A stretch of 8,775 bases of DNA from Streptosporangiaceae bacterium. GTDB lineage: Bacteria > Actinomycetota > Actinomycetes > Streptosporangiales > Streptosporangiaceae. The stretch's first letter is position 1; every line of letters begins with the position of its first letter. The stretch spans positions 1-8,775 of the forward strand of contig JASIGD010000357.1 of NCBI GenBank assembly GCA_030045295.1, given 5' to 3'. A program made the position numbers and the translations under genes. The notes under the pieces were generated by a model, which had not been told where the DNA came from, did not search any database, and was given only the letters and a program-made list of their open reading frames with translations. This document shows positions 1 to 6,854 of the stretch, piece by piece.

Positions 1-124
1 ACTGCCATATCCCGGCCAGCCCGCCGCTGGCCGCGATCCGCCCGAGGGAGACCAGCGGCACCGCCACCAGCGCGCCGATCAGGCCAGCCGCGAGAACGGC
101 GGCCGCCGCGGTGGCGGCGCGCAC
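1..124 (-). CDS. ABC transporter permease, N-terminal fragment (cut by window start)
   Basis: Only the first 41 codons are present; the gene continues beyond base 1. Reading from a GTG at 124-122, the peptide starts VRAATAAAAVLAAGLIGALV and continues with a second apolar stretch, which fits the first membrane segment of an inner-membrane permease. The start is supported by a GGAG box 9 nt upstream, inside the end of the preceding gene, and by its position 4 nt after that gene's TGA. It directly follows a substrate-binding lipoprotein gene on the same strand, the usual order of an ABC importer operon. The permease call rests on this context and on hydrophobicity; too little sequence is present to recognise a transport domain. 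Confidence 0.6.
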   Translation of the reverse strand, partial: MRAATAAAAVLAAGLIGALVAVPLVSLGRIAASGGLAGIWQ

Positions 125-128
125 CGCC

Positions 129-1163
129 TCAGGCTCCGAAGATGGCCTGGTACTGCTGCAGAATCTGGTTCTGCTTGCCGAACAGCGCGGACCAGCCGGG
201 GTAGACCTCGGTGGCGCCCGCCGGGCGCGGCGGTCCCGCGATGCCGGGCAGTACCGGCTGCCAGCCGGTCTTCCCGATCGCCGTCTGCCCGGCCGGGGAC
301 AGGACGTACCGCAGCAGGGCCTGCGTGGCCGCGCCCGCGGCCCCCTTCGCGGCCACCGTCTCGGCGATCGGGCTGTACAGCGAGATCGCGCCGTCGGTCG
401 GCCAGACCATCACGACCGGCGAGCCCTGCTTCACCGCGGCCCGGACCTCGGAGTCCAGCGTGATGCCGAGCTGATAGCGGCCTTCGGCGACGTCGGTGAC
501 CACCTCGGGGATGGTGCTGACCTGGACCGCGCCGTTGGCCTTGAGCGCGTGGTAGAAGTTCATGCCGAACCCGGACGCGGTGTCGAAGTAGCCGAGCGCC
601 GCGAAGGCGGATCCCGCCGCGGCCGGGTCCGGGAGGGCCACCTTGCCCTTGTACGCCGGGCTGGTCAGGTCGGCCCAGGTCGTCGGCATCGGCGTCAGCC
701 CCTTGTGGGCCACGATGACCAGGTACAGCTCGCGGGTCCCCCAGAAGTACGTCGTCTTGTCCTGGGGCGGCACGCCGGTCAGGTTCGGCAGCGGCCAGGG
801 CTGGAACAGGCCGTCCTGCGCGTAGGACTCCATCGAGAGCGGGTCGGTACCCCAGATCACGTCGGCTCGCAGGCCGCCGGAGTGCTCGTCGGCGGCGATC
901 CGCGCGTTGAGCTGGCCGGTGGTGGCGCGGAACACGCTGACCTTGATGCCCGGATGCTGCTTCTCGAACCCGTTCAGCACGGCCGTCACGGTGTTCTGGG
1001 TGACCGAGGTGTACAAGGTGATCTGGACGGTGGAGGTGCCCGCCGGGCTGCTGGCTGAACCGCTCGCGGCCGTCGAAGAAGAGGAGGAACCGCACGCGGT
1101 GACGCCGAGGACGGCCGCGAGCAGCAACGGTACGGCAGGGACAAAGGTCCGGGGAATCCTCAT
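129..1163 (-). CDS. ABC transporter substrate-binding lipoprotein (FbpA/AfuA-like)
   Basis: This 344-aa protein is probably the extracytoplasmic solute receptor of an ABC importer. A signal peptide of about 23 residues ends in the lipobox VTAC, with Cys24 as the lipidation site, followed by a Ser-rich linker. The mature part opens with ITLYTSVTQNTV, then GFEKQHPGIKVSVFRATTGQ and a DVIWGTDPLSMESY segment, all typical of the periplasmic-binding fold family that includes ferric-iron binding proteins. The paired iron-binding tyrosines of classical FbpA are not evident, so iron is only one possibility; phosphonate or another small ligand could equally be the substrate. The ATG is preceded by GGAGGA at good spacing. 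A permease gene begins 4 nt after the stop codon, and an XRE regulator ends 35 nt upstream. Length and domain layout look complete. Confidence 0.85.
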   Translation of the reverse strand: MRIPRTFVPAVPLLLAAVLGVTACGSSSSSTAASGSASSPAGTSTVQITLYTSVTQNTVTAVLNGFEKQHPGIKVSVFRATTGQLNARIAADEHSGGLRADVIWGTDPLSMESYAQDGLFQPWPLPNLTGVPPQDKTTYFWGTRELYLVIVAHKGLTPMPTTWADLTSPAYKGKVALPDPAAAGSAFAALGYFDTASGFGMNFYHALKANGAVQVSTIPEVVTDVAEGRYQLGITLDSEVRAAVKQGSPVVMVWPTDGAISLYSPIAETVAAKGAAGAATQALLRYVLSPAGQTAIGKTGWQPVLPGIAGPPRPAGATEVYPGWSALFGKQNQILQQYQAIFGA

Positions 1164-1198
1164 CGCGTCCTCCGCGGTAGGCAGGGATCTAACGGGGT

Positions 1199-1678
1199 CT
1201 AGCTGGGCTTGACGGGTGGGGCCGGCACGTCGGGCTGGTGGGCGCGGTTGCTGAGCTCGGCTGGGACGTCCGGCACGTCGGGGCCGAGGATCCAGTTGCG
1301 GCGTGACGGGGCGCCGGTCACAGCCGGCTGGCGGGCACGTGGCGGTGCCTCAGTGGCATGTGAGGTTTTTGATGTTTCTGTTGCGGTCGACGGGCCGGTG
1401 ATGTCCTCCCTGTCCGGCGACCAGCGGCGCGGGTCGGCGGTGAGTCCGACCAGGTAGGTGACGGTGCAGTCGAGCGCGAGGGCCAGGTCGGGCAGGCGGC
1501 CCACGGGCAGGCGGCGGCCGTTCTCTATCGCGCTGAGGGCCTGGTTGGACAGCCGCGATCCGTGCCGGGAGACGCGTTTGACCACCTCGGCCTGGGTCAG
1601 CCCGAGTTCCTGGCGCCGCTCCTTGATGCGGATGGCGCAGGTCAGGTTCCGCTGCGCCACCGTCTGATAGCCCGCCAC
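1199..1678 (-). CDS. XRE-family helix-turn-helix regulator
   Basis: A small DNA-binding protein, 159 aa from the start chosen here. Residues about 15-80 form a Cro/CI-type helix-turn-helix: IKERRQELGLTQAEVVKRVS, then SNQALSAIENGRRLPVGRLP, followed by LALALDCTVTYLVGL. The C-terminal half is rich in Pro, Thr and Ser, with no recognisable domain. The GTG at 1678 is preferred because GGAGGT stands 4 nt upstream. A GTG two codons earlier (1684) has GAGGGG at fair spacing, and the open frame extends to a GTG at 1735 (178 aa), but that codon has no ribosome site and adjoins a palindrome. The gene ends 35 nt before the ABC-importer lipoprotein gene on the same strand, so it may control that importer; this link is inferred from position only. 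Confidence 0.82.
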   Translation of the reverse strand: MAGYQTVAQRNLTCAIRIKERRQELGLTQAEVVKRVSRHGSRLSNQALSAIENGRRLPVGRLPDLALALDCTVTYLVGLTADPRRWSPDREDITGPSTATETSKTSHATEAPPRARQPAVTGAPSRRNWILGPDVPDVPAELSNRAHQPDVPAPPVKPS

Positions 1679-1682
1679 GGTC

Positions 1683-1688
1683 ACCTCC
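1683..1688 (-). promoter_or_regulatory. Ribosome binding site deciding the XRE gene start
   Basis: GGAGGT on the minus strand lies 4 nt before GTG at 1678. It is the best match to the 16S 3' end near the gene and argues for an internal start rather than the longest frame from 1735. Confidence 0.5.
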
Positions 1689-1736
1689 GGCCCCTCGGGC
1701 TCGCTTGCACCGGGCTTCCCGATCCGAGTATTCACT

Positions 1737-1749
1737 GAATCACTGATTC
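1737..1749. promoter_or_regulatory. Perfect palindrome upstream of XRE gene, candidate operator
   Basis: GAATCA-C-TGATTC is a perfect inverted repeat with 6-bp arms and a 1-bp centre. It lies about 60 bp upstream of the favoured XRE start and only 2 bp upstream of the longest-frame GTG at 1735. It sits in an AT-richer patch, with two further GATTC/AATC half-sites just upstream (to about 1765). Size and position fit an autoregulatory operator of an XRE repressor. Binding is inferred. Confidence 0.4.
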
Positions 1750-1820
1750 GCGCAATCCGCGATTCCCGAAAAGATCGGATAAACGTCCGGGAGGAACGTG
1801 CTCTACCTCGGAGCGCGGCT

Positions 1821-1845
1821 GTCCGCTACTCCCGCTGCAGCGGAC
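1821..1845 (-). terminator. Hairpin just after the MIase-like gene, candidate terminator
   Basis: Arms GTCCGCT (1821-1827) and AGCGGAC (1839-1845) pair perfectly around an 11-nt loop, beginning 3 nt after the stop codon of the minus-strand gene. No U-tract follows; many actinobacterial terminators lack one. The position supports the call, but the stem is modest. Confidence 0.3.
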
Positions 1846-1848
1846 GGA

Positions 1849-2157
1849 TCACGCTGGCGCGGGTGGCTCGCCGGAGGCGGCACCGGTCTGGTCCCAGTCG
1901 GGCATGTCGGCCAGCGGGTAGATGGTGTAGTGCGCGAAGTTGTAGATGGGCATCAGCGCGATCAGCCGCTCGAGCTCCTCGTTCGAGCCGACGTCGTACA
2001 GCCAGGCGCCGCCGTGCGCGCCCACGATGTGGTAACGGCCGGCGACCTGGCCGGAGCGCTCGAGCGGCTCGGCGTACGCGGGCATCCGCGCGACCGCGGA
2101 CGCCACGTGCGGTGACAGCAGCGACAGGTCGAGCTTCCAGATGACCAGGAACTTCAC
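1849..2157 (-). CDS. Muconolactone delta-isomerase-like (MIase domain) protein
   Basis: A 102-aa protein starting VKFLVIWKLDLSLLSPHVA, with the ferredoxin-like MIase layout. The opening strand is followed by a helix ending YAEPLERSGQVAG, a strand pair with WLYDVGSNEELERLIALMP, and the typical end YTIYPLADMP. The last ~15 residues are a disordered tail. True muconolactone isomerases convert muconolactone to 3-oxoadipate enol-lactone in catechol breakdown, but no other catechol-pathway gene is visible here, so the substrate is unknown. It may be one of the many uncharacterised MIase/YciI-like small proteins. The GTG at 2157 is chosen because it overlaps the TGA of the YceI gene by 4 bp (GTGA), indicating translational coupling. 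Longer frames upstream only shadow the YceI gene. Confidence 0.78.
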   Translation of the reverse strand: MKFLVIWKLDLSLLSPHVASAVARMPAYAEPLERSGQVAGRYHIVGAHGGAWLYDVGSNEELERLIALMPIYNFAHYTIYPLADMPDWDQTGAASGEPPAPA

Positions 2158-2735
2158 GCGGACTCTGCCGACCCGCCGGACTCGGCCCCGGCGAGATTGA
2201 CCTCGACCTCGACCGTGACCTCGTCCTTCAGCTTGAGCGCGCCGAAGAAGCCGACGTACGGCTTGATCCCGAAAGCGGTCTGCTGGACCGTGGCGGTTCC
2301 GCGGTACCGGCCGGGCGCGGGTTCGGTCACCTGCAGGCGGGCGGGCTGGGTCTTCCCGTTGATCGAGAGCGTGCCCTCGATCGCGCCGCCGCTGGCGCCG
2401 AACCGGACGATCCGCGACGAGGCGAACGTGGCCTCGCCGTCGCCCAGGATCCCGGCGATGGTCTTCTTGATCTCGCCGCGATCCCTGTCGGTCAGCGGCT
2501 TGGCGCCGCCCGTTCCTTCGCGGATCGTGCACGAGCCGAGGTCGAGTTGGGCGCTGACCGTCGCGGCGGTGACGCCGCCGGCATCCTCATCCGGCACCTC
2601 GACCTGCGCCGACCAGCGGGTGATCTCGATGGTCAGGTCATGGCCGGCCCTGGCGGCGAGCCCGGCGCGGCTCGTCTTGAGGATGATGCGCCCGTTGTCC
2701 GGACCGAGCCGGAAGTTACCCGTGATTGCAGCCAC
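2154..2735 (-). CDS. YceI family protein
   Basis: A 193-aa protein with the YceI lipocalin-like beta-barrel pattern. It has an early strand GRIILKTSRAGLAARAGHDL with the family's GHDL motif (His32-Asp33), then alternating strands. Near the end, FGIKPYVGFFGALKLKDEVT is the typical closing segment where family members have an F-x-x-x-LGL-like run. YceI proteins bind polyisoprenoid-type lipids or related amphiphiles. Unlike the E. coli protein there is no signal peptide, so it is probably cytoplasmic, as many actinobacterial members are. The start is a GTG with only a weak G-rich ribosome site (GGTTGGGG). It overlaps the downstream MIase-like gene by 4 bp, so the two are probably made together. 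A biochemical role cannot be read from the sequence. Confidence 0.85.
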   Translation of the reverse strand: MAAITGNFRLGPDNGRIILKTSRAGLAARAGHDLTIEITRWSAQVEVPDEDAGGVTAATVSAQLDLGSCTIREGTGGAKPLTDRDRGEIKKTIAGILGDGEATFASSRIVRFGASGGAIEGTLSINGKTQPARLQVTEPAPGRYRGTATVQQTAFGIKPYVGFFGALKLKDEVTVEVEVNLAGAESGGSAESA

Positions 2736-2812
2736 GGCCCCAACCGTAAGCGCTGAGGCGAAGAATCGTCCACTCGTGGTTCCAGCGGGATCAGGTGTAC
2801 CTCCTGGTACCA

Positions 2813-2829
2813 GGGCGCGGCGCGCGCCC
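2813..2829 (-). terminator. GC hairpin between regulator and YceI genes, weak terminator candidate
   Basis: GGGCGCG (2813-2819) and CGCGCCC (2823-2829) can form a 7-bp stem with a 3-nt loop, about 70 nt past the stop of the minus-strand regulator gene. The 10-bp palindrome CTGGTACCAG (2804-2813) adjoins it. No U-tract is present. Confidence 0.22.
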
Positions 2830-2874
2830 CGTGATCAGGGGATCAGCGCAGCCCGGGATCAGGCCGCACGGGTC

Positions 2875-2912
2875 CAGGGCAGCGGGAACGCGCGGGGTCA
2901 GGGCAGCGGGAA
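2875..2912. repeat. 14-bp direct repeat spanning the end of the regulator gene
   Basis: CAGGGCAGCGGGAA occurs at 2875-2888 and 2899-2912, a 24-bp period. The second copy includes the last codons and most of the stop codon of the minus-strand regulator gene; the first copy is just beyond. It looks like a small tandem duplication of the gene's 3' end. CTGATC/GATCAG hexamers recur several times in the same spacer. Confidence 0.6.
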
Positions 2913-3476
2913 GTCGCCGAACAGCTCGCGGATCCGCCGCAGGTCGCGCAGGCGCGGCTCGGTGGTGCCGCCCACCCAGCGGCTCACCGTCTTCACCGAG
3001 ACGCCGAGCTGGCGGGCGGCCACCTCCATGGTCATGCCCTCCCGGCGCAGGGCGGCGGCCATCCAGTCGGCGAACGCCGTCTCGGACCCGTCCGGCCCGG
3101 CCTGCCCGTCGCGGCCGGCCGCGCCCGGCTCCCCGTTCAGGTCCTGGGACCTGAGCAACGAGGTCAGGGCGTCCAGGCCCGCGGGCGTCCCGATCTGGCC
3201 ACCGGAGCGCAGCACGTCGACCTCGACGTGATCGGGGAAGATGCGGAAAGAGACGTTGATCGCGCCGGTCGGGCCGGCGGCCTCGAGCAGCGCCTGGGCG
3301 ACCGTCTCGCCCACCTCGCGGTTGTCTTCTTCGGACAGCGGCGACTGAGCCAGGCAGCGCCGGACGAAGTCGCGGATGTCCGGGATGGACGACGGGCGGG
3401 CGGGAAACGTCTGCGACAGGACGACGACCGGCACGACCTCGATGTTGTCGCCGATCACGTCGGCCGGCTTGTCCAT
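2898..3476 (-). CDS. Putative regulator: degenerate anti-sigma/GHKL-like domain plus C-terminal HTH
   Basis: A 192-aa protein of two parts. Residues about 135-188 are a helix-turn-helix, MTMEVAARQLGVSVKTVSRW followed by VGGTTEPRLRDLRRIRELF, close to Xre/MerR-type DNA readers. Residues about 22-97 resemble the start of RsbW/SpoIIAB-type ATPases: FPARPSSIPDIRDFVRRCL, a helix carrying E57-TVAQALLEA, then strands INVSFRIF and VEVDVLRSG. However, the N-box Asn is not where expected (Gln61 instead) and the DxGxG box is not intact, so ATP binding is doubtful. A Gly/Asp-rich linker joins the parts. GGAGG six nt before the ATG supports the start. It is divergent from the hydrogenase operon and separated by 486 bp, which makes it a candidate regulator of it. 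The N-terminal assignment is by pattern only. Confidence 0.7.
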   Translation of the reverse strand: MDKPADVIGDNIEVVPVVVLSQTFPARPSSIPDIRDFVRRCLAQSPLSEEDNREVGETVAQALLEAAGPTGAINVSFRIFPDHVEVDVLRSGGQIGTPAGLDALTSLLRSQDLNGEPGAAGRDGQAGPDGSETAFADWMAAALRREGMTMEVAARQLGVSVKTVSRWVGGTTEPRLRDLRRIRELFGDFPLP

Positions 3477-3510
3477 CGCTACCCTCCCGGGCGCCGGTCA
3501 CCAAGAACCG

Positions 3511-3531
3511 CCCGGTGCCGCGGTCACCGGG
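3511..3531. promoter_or_regulatory. Inverted repeat upstream of the putative regulator gene, candidate operator
   Basis: CCCGGTG (3511-3517) and CACCGGG (3525-3531) form perfect 7-bp arms around 7 bp, 35 bp before the ATG of the divergent regulator. The longer form CCCGGTGAC (minus strand, 3531-3523) recurs on the plus strand at 3653-3661, just past the candidate hhyS promoter. This fits a site read by the neighbouring HTH protein; binding is inferred. Confidence 0.35.
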
Positions 3532-3616
3532 TATGACAACGAGGGTACGTGGAATACCGCACCATAGACGAGGCAGGGCGGTTAGACATATGTGTCCGGC
3601 AAGGGACTGTTCTGTC

Positions 3617-3645
3617 TTGAGATCTCGACGCGGCAGGAATAAGCT
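3617..3645 (+). promoter_or_regulatory. Candidate housekeeping-sigma promoter for the hydrogenase operon
   Basis: TTGAGA (3617-3622) and TAAGCT (3640-3645) are separated by 17 bp, close to the actinobacterial HrdB-type TTGACA / TAnnnT pattern. Transcription would begin near 3652 and give a leader of about 310 nt before hhyS. The palindrome GAGATCTC (3619-3626) overlaps the -35 box. No other equally good pair was noticed on this strand of the spacer, but such short matches arise by chance. Confidence 0.38.
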
Positions 3646-3799
3646 GGCCTGACCCGGTGACGGCAGGTTGCCCGAGCCGGTCCTTGTGAGCATGTGATGA
3701 GCGGTCAGCGTGCCGGCGCATCTCGTCGGCCACATACTGGGACACAGCGAGAATGCGCTCGCGTGACCCAGCGATACCGCGCAGTCCGGCCTTCACCGA

Positions 3800-3816
3800 G
3801 CCGGCCTCCGGCCGGC
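3800..3816 (+). other. GC-rich hairpin in the hhyS leader
   Basis: GCCGGCC and GGCCGGC pair perfectly over 7 bp with a TCC loop. It would lie in the predicted 5' leader of the hydrogenase mRNA. No U-tract follows, so attenuation or mRNA stability are only possibilities. Confidence 0.4.
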
Positions 3817-3868
3817 CCCGGGCTGCAGCATGCACCAGCGCGATGCGGGCAGATGCGAGAGACCGGCC

Positions 3869-3882
3869 GGCCCGGCCGGGCC
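3869..3882 (+). other. 14-bp GC palindrome in the hhyS leader
   Basis: GGCCCGGCCGGGCC is a perfect palindrome about 80 bp before the hhyS start, downstream of the 3800-3816 hairpin. Its function is unknown; in a genome this GC-rich it may be incidental. Confidence 0.35.
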
Positions 3883-3925
3883 CTCCCGCCTCGGCGTCCC
3901 CCTCGCGCGTGACCTAAACCAGGGC

Positions 3926-3941
3926 GCCCGCACGCGCGGGC
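3926..3941 (+). other. Hairpin just before the hhyS ribosome site
   Basis: GCCCGC and GCGGGC pair over 6 bp with an ACGC loop, ending about 21 nt before the hhyS ATG and shortly before the weak ribosome site AAGGGTGG. It could affect ribosome access. Confidence 0.35.
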
Positions 3942-3962
3942 CGCCTACCGAAGGGTGGCGCG

Positions 3963-5006
<1,044 letters not shown>

Positions 5007-5013
5007 ACACACG

Positions 5014-6825
5014 ATGACCGCAACTGAGTACCCACAGGACACGGGCACCGACGGCGAGGCCGAACTCACCGAGATGACCTGGGACCCGATCACCCGGATC
5101 GTCGGCAGCCTGGGTATCTACACCAAGATCGACTTCAAGGCCAAGCGGGTCGCGGAGTGCCACAGCACCTCGTCGATCTTCCGCGGCTACAGCATCTTCA
5201 TGAAGGGCAAGGACCCCCGGGACGCGCACTTCATCACCAGCCGGATCTGCGGAATCTGCGGTGACAACCACGCGACCTGCTCGGTCTACAACCAGAACAT
5301 GGCCTACGGCGTGCGCCCGCCGCACCTGGGCGAGTGGATCATCAACCTGGGCGAGGCCGCGGAGTACATGTTCGACCACAACATCTTCCAGGAGAACCTG
5401 GTCGGGGTCGACTTCTGCGAGAGGATGGTGGCCGAGACCAACCCGGGCGTGCTGGAGCAGGCCAACGCCACCGAGGCCCCGCACGCGGCCGACCACGGCT
5501 ACCGCACCATCGGCGACATCATGCGCTCGCTCAACCCGCTGGAGGGCGAGTTCTACCGCGAAGCGCTGCAGGTCAGCCGGTCCACCAGGGAGATGTTCTG
5601 CCTGATGGAAGGGCGTCACGTGCACCCGTCCACGCTCTATCCGGGCGGGGTGGGCACGGTCGCCACGGTGCAGCTGTTCACCGACTACCTGACCCGGCTG
5701 ATGCGCTACGTGGAGTTCATGAAGCGGGTCGTGCCGATGCACGACGACCTGTTCGACTTCTTCTACGAGGCGCTGCCCGGGTACGAGGAAGTCGGCAGGC
5801 GGCGGGTGCTGCTCGGCTGCTGGGGCAGCCTCAACAACCCCGAGTACTGCGACTTCACCTACCGGAACATGGCCGACTGGGGCCGGAAGATGTTCGTCTC
5901 GCCCGGCGTCGTGGTCGACGGGAACCTGGTCACCAACAGCCTGGTCGACATCAACCTCGGCATCAGGATCCTGCTCGGTCACTCCTACTACGAGGACTGG
6001 GAAGACAAGGAGATGTTCGTCACCCGCGACGAACTGGGCAACCCGGTCGACCGGCGTCACCCGTGGAACCAGCACACGATCCCGAAGCCAGCCAAGCGCG
6101 ACTTCGACGACAAGTACAGCTGGACCATGTCGCCGCGCTGGTACGACGGGACCGACTACCTGCCGCTGGACACCGGCGGCGGCCCGATCGCCCGGCTGTG
6201 GGCGACAGCGCTCGGCGGCCTGGTCGACTTCGGCTACGTCCAGTCCACCGGCCACAGCGTGAAGATCAACCTGCCGAAGACCGTGTCCCGGCCGGAAGTC
6301 ACCTTCGAGTGGAAGATCCCGGTGGACAAGCAGGGCAAGCCGCTGTCCAACGCGATCGAGCGGGACCGGGCCAGGACGTACTTCCAGGCCTACGCGGCCG
6401 CCTGCGGGCTGTACTTCACCGAGCAGGCGCTGGCCGAGATCCGGGCCGGACGGACCAAGACGTGGGAATCCTTCAACGTGCCCCAGGACGCGTTCAGCTG
6501 CGGCTTCACCGAGGCGGTGCGCGGCGTGCTCTCGCACCACATGGTGATCAGGGACGGGAAGATCGCGAACTACCACCCGTACCCGCCCACGCCGTGGAAC
6601 GGCAGCGTGCGCGACGTCTACGGGACGCCGGGACCGTACGAGGACGCGGTACAGAACACGCCGATCTTCGAGGAGAACCCGCCGGACAACTTCAAGGGCA
6701 TCGACATCATGCGCGCCGTGCGCAGCTTCGACCCGTGCCTGCCGTGCGGCGTGCACATGTACCTGGGCGGCGGCAAGGTCCTGAAGACCGCGCACTCGCC
6801 GACAGGCGTCACACTGGCCATGTGA
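5014..6825 (+). CDS. hhyL: [NiFe]-hydrogenase large subunit, catalytic (group 1h)
   Basis: The 603-aa catalytic subunit splits H2 at a Ni-Fe(CN)2CO centre. The four metal-binding cysteines are present: Cys79 and Cys82 in the N-terminal SRICGICGDNHATCS motif, and Cys575 and Cys578 in the C-terminal DPCLPCGVH motif. Arg77, His86 and a GRHVHPSTLYPGGV segment (200-213) are further family marks. After His581 come 22 residues, starting MYLGGGK, that fit the extension removed by a dedicated maturation protease once nickel is in. That protease and the Hyp proteins are not in this window. The ATG lies 7 nt after the hhyS stop with a modest GGTGAA ribosome site. Met21 (MTWDPITRIVG) is a possible shorter start, but nothing favours it. 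The gene appears intact; the NifU-like gene follows after 29 nt. Confidence 0.97.
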   Translation: MTATEYPQDTGTDGEAELTEMTWDPITRIVGSLGIYTKIDFKAKRVAECHSTSSIFRGYSIFMKGKDPRDAHFITSRICGICGDNHATCSVYNQNMAYGVRPPHLGEWIINLGEAAEYMFDHNIFQENLVGVDFCERMVAETNPGVLEQANATEAPHAADHGYRTIGDIMRSLNPLEGEFYREALQVSRSTREMFCLMEGRHVHPSTLYPGGVGTVATVQLFTDYLTRLMRYVEFMKRVVPMHDDLFDFFYEALPGYEEVGRRRVLLGCWGSLNNPEYCDFTYRNMADWGRKMFVSPGVVVDGNLVTNSLVDINLGIRILLGHSYYEDWEDKEMFVTRDELGNPVDRRHPWNQHTIPKPAKRDFDDKYSWTMSPRWYDGTDYLPLDTGGGPIARLWATALGGLVDFGYVQSTGHSVKINLPKTVSRPEVTFEWKIPVDKQGKPLSNAIERDRARTYFQAYAAACGLYFTEQALAEIRAGRTKTWESFNVPQDAFSCGFTEAVRGVLSHHMVIRDGKIANYHPYPPTPWNGSVRDVYGTPGPYEDAVQNTPIFEENPPDNFKGIDIMRAVRSFDPCLPCGVHMYLGGGKVLKTAHSPTGVTLAM

Positions 6826-6854
6826 ACCTGTAACGCCGACACCAGGGAGGGCTG

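Larger units (their letters stand above)
3477..3962. promoter_or_regulatory. Gene-free divergent region between the putative regulator and hhyS
   Basis: No convincing gene is seen in these 486 bp. The part from about 3535 to 3760 is visibly AT-richer than the flanking genes and holds a candidate promoter for hhyS, GACA-TATG-TGTC at 3585-3596 and the octamer palindrome GAGATCTC at 3619-3626. The stretch 3780-3945 is very GC-rich and holds three hairpin-forming repeats. Near the regulator's start, CGGTCACC occurs twice (3495-3502, 3521-3528). The layout suggests divergent promoters in the middle and a long structured leader before hhyS. Confidence 0.55.

Noticed and set aside
2197..3231. 344-codon plus-strand frame across YceI and the putative regulator
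   Set aside because: It lies antisense to two well-supported genes and bridges their spacer; the peptide is Arg/Pro/Ser-rich and resembles no domain, a common GC-rich shadow.
3543..3548. GGGTAC as a SigB-type -10 box for hhyS
   Set aside because: No convincing GTTT-like -35 box at 14-16 bp spacing, and the site is over 400 bp from the hydrogenase start.
3585..3596. GACA-TATG-TGTC as a palindromic regulator site
   Set aside because: Arms are only 4 bp and the centre is not symmetric; noted in the spacer description but too weak to claim alone.
3524..3835. 103-codon minus-strand open frame in the regulator-hhyS spacer
   Set aside because: It lacks the strong third-position G/C of the neighbouring genes, its composition is mixed and resembles no family I know, it has no good ribosome site, and it covers the likely hhyS promoter.
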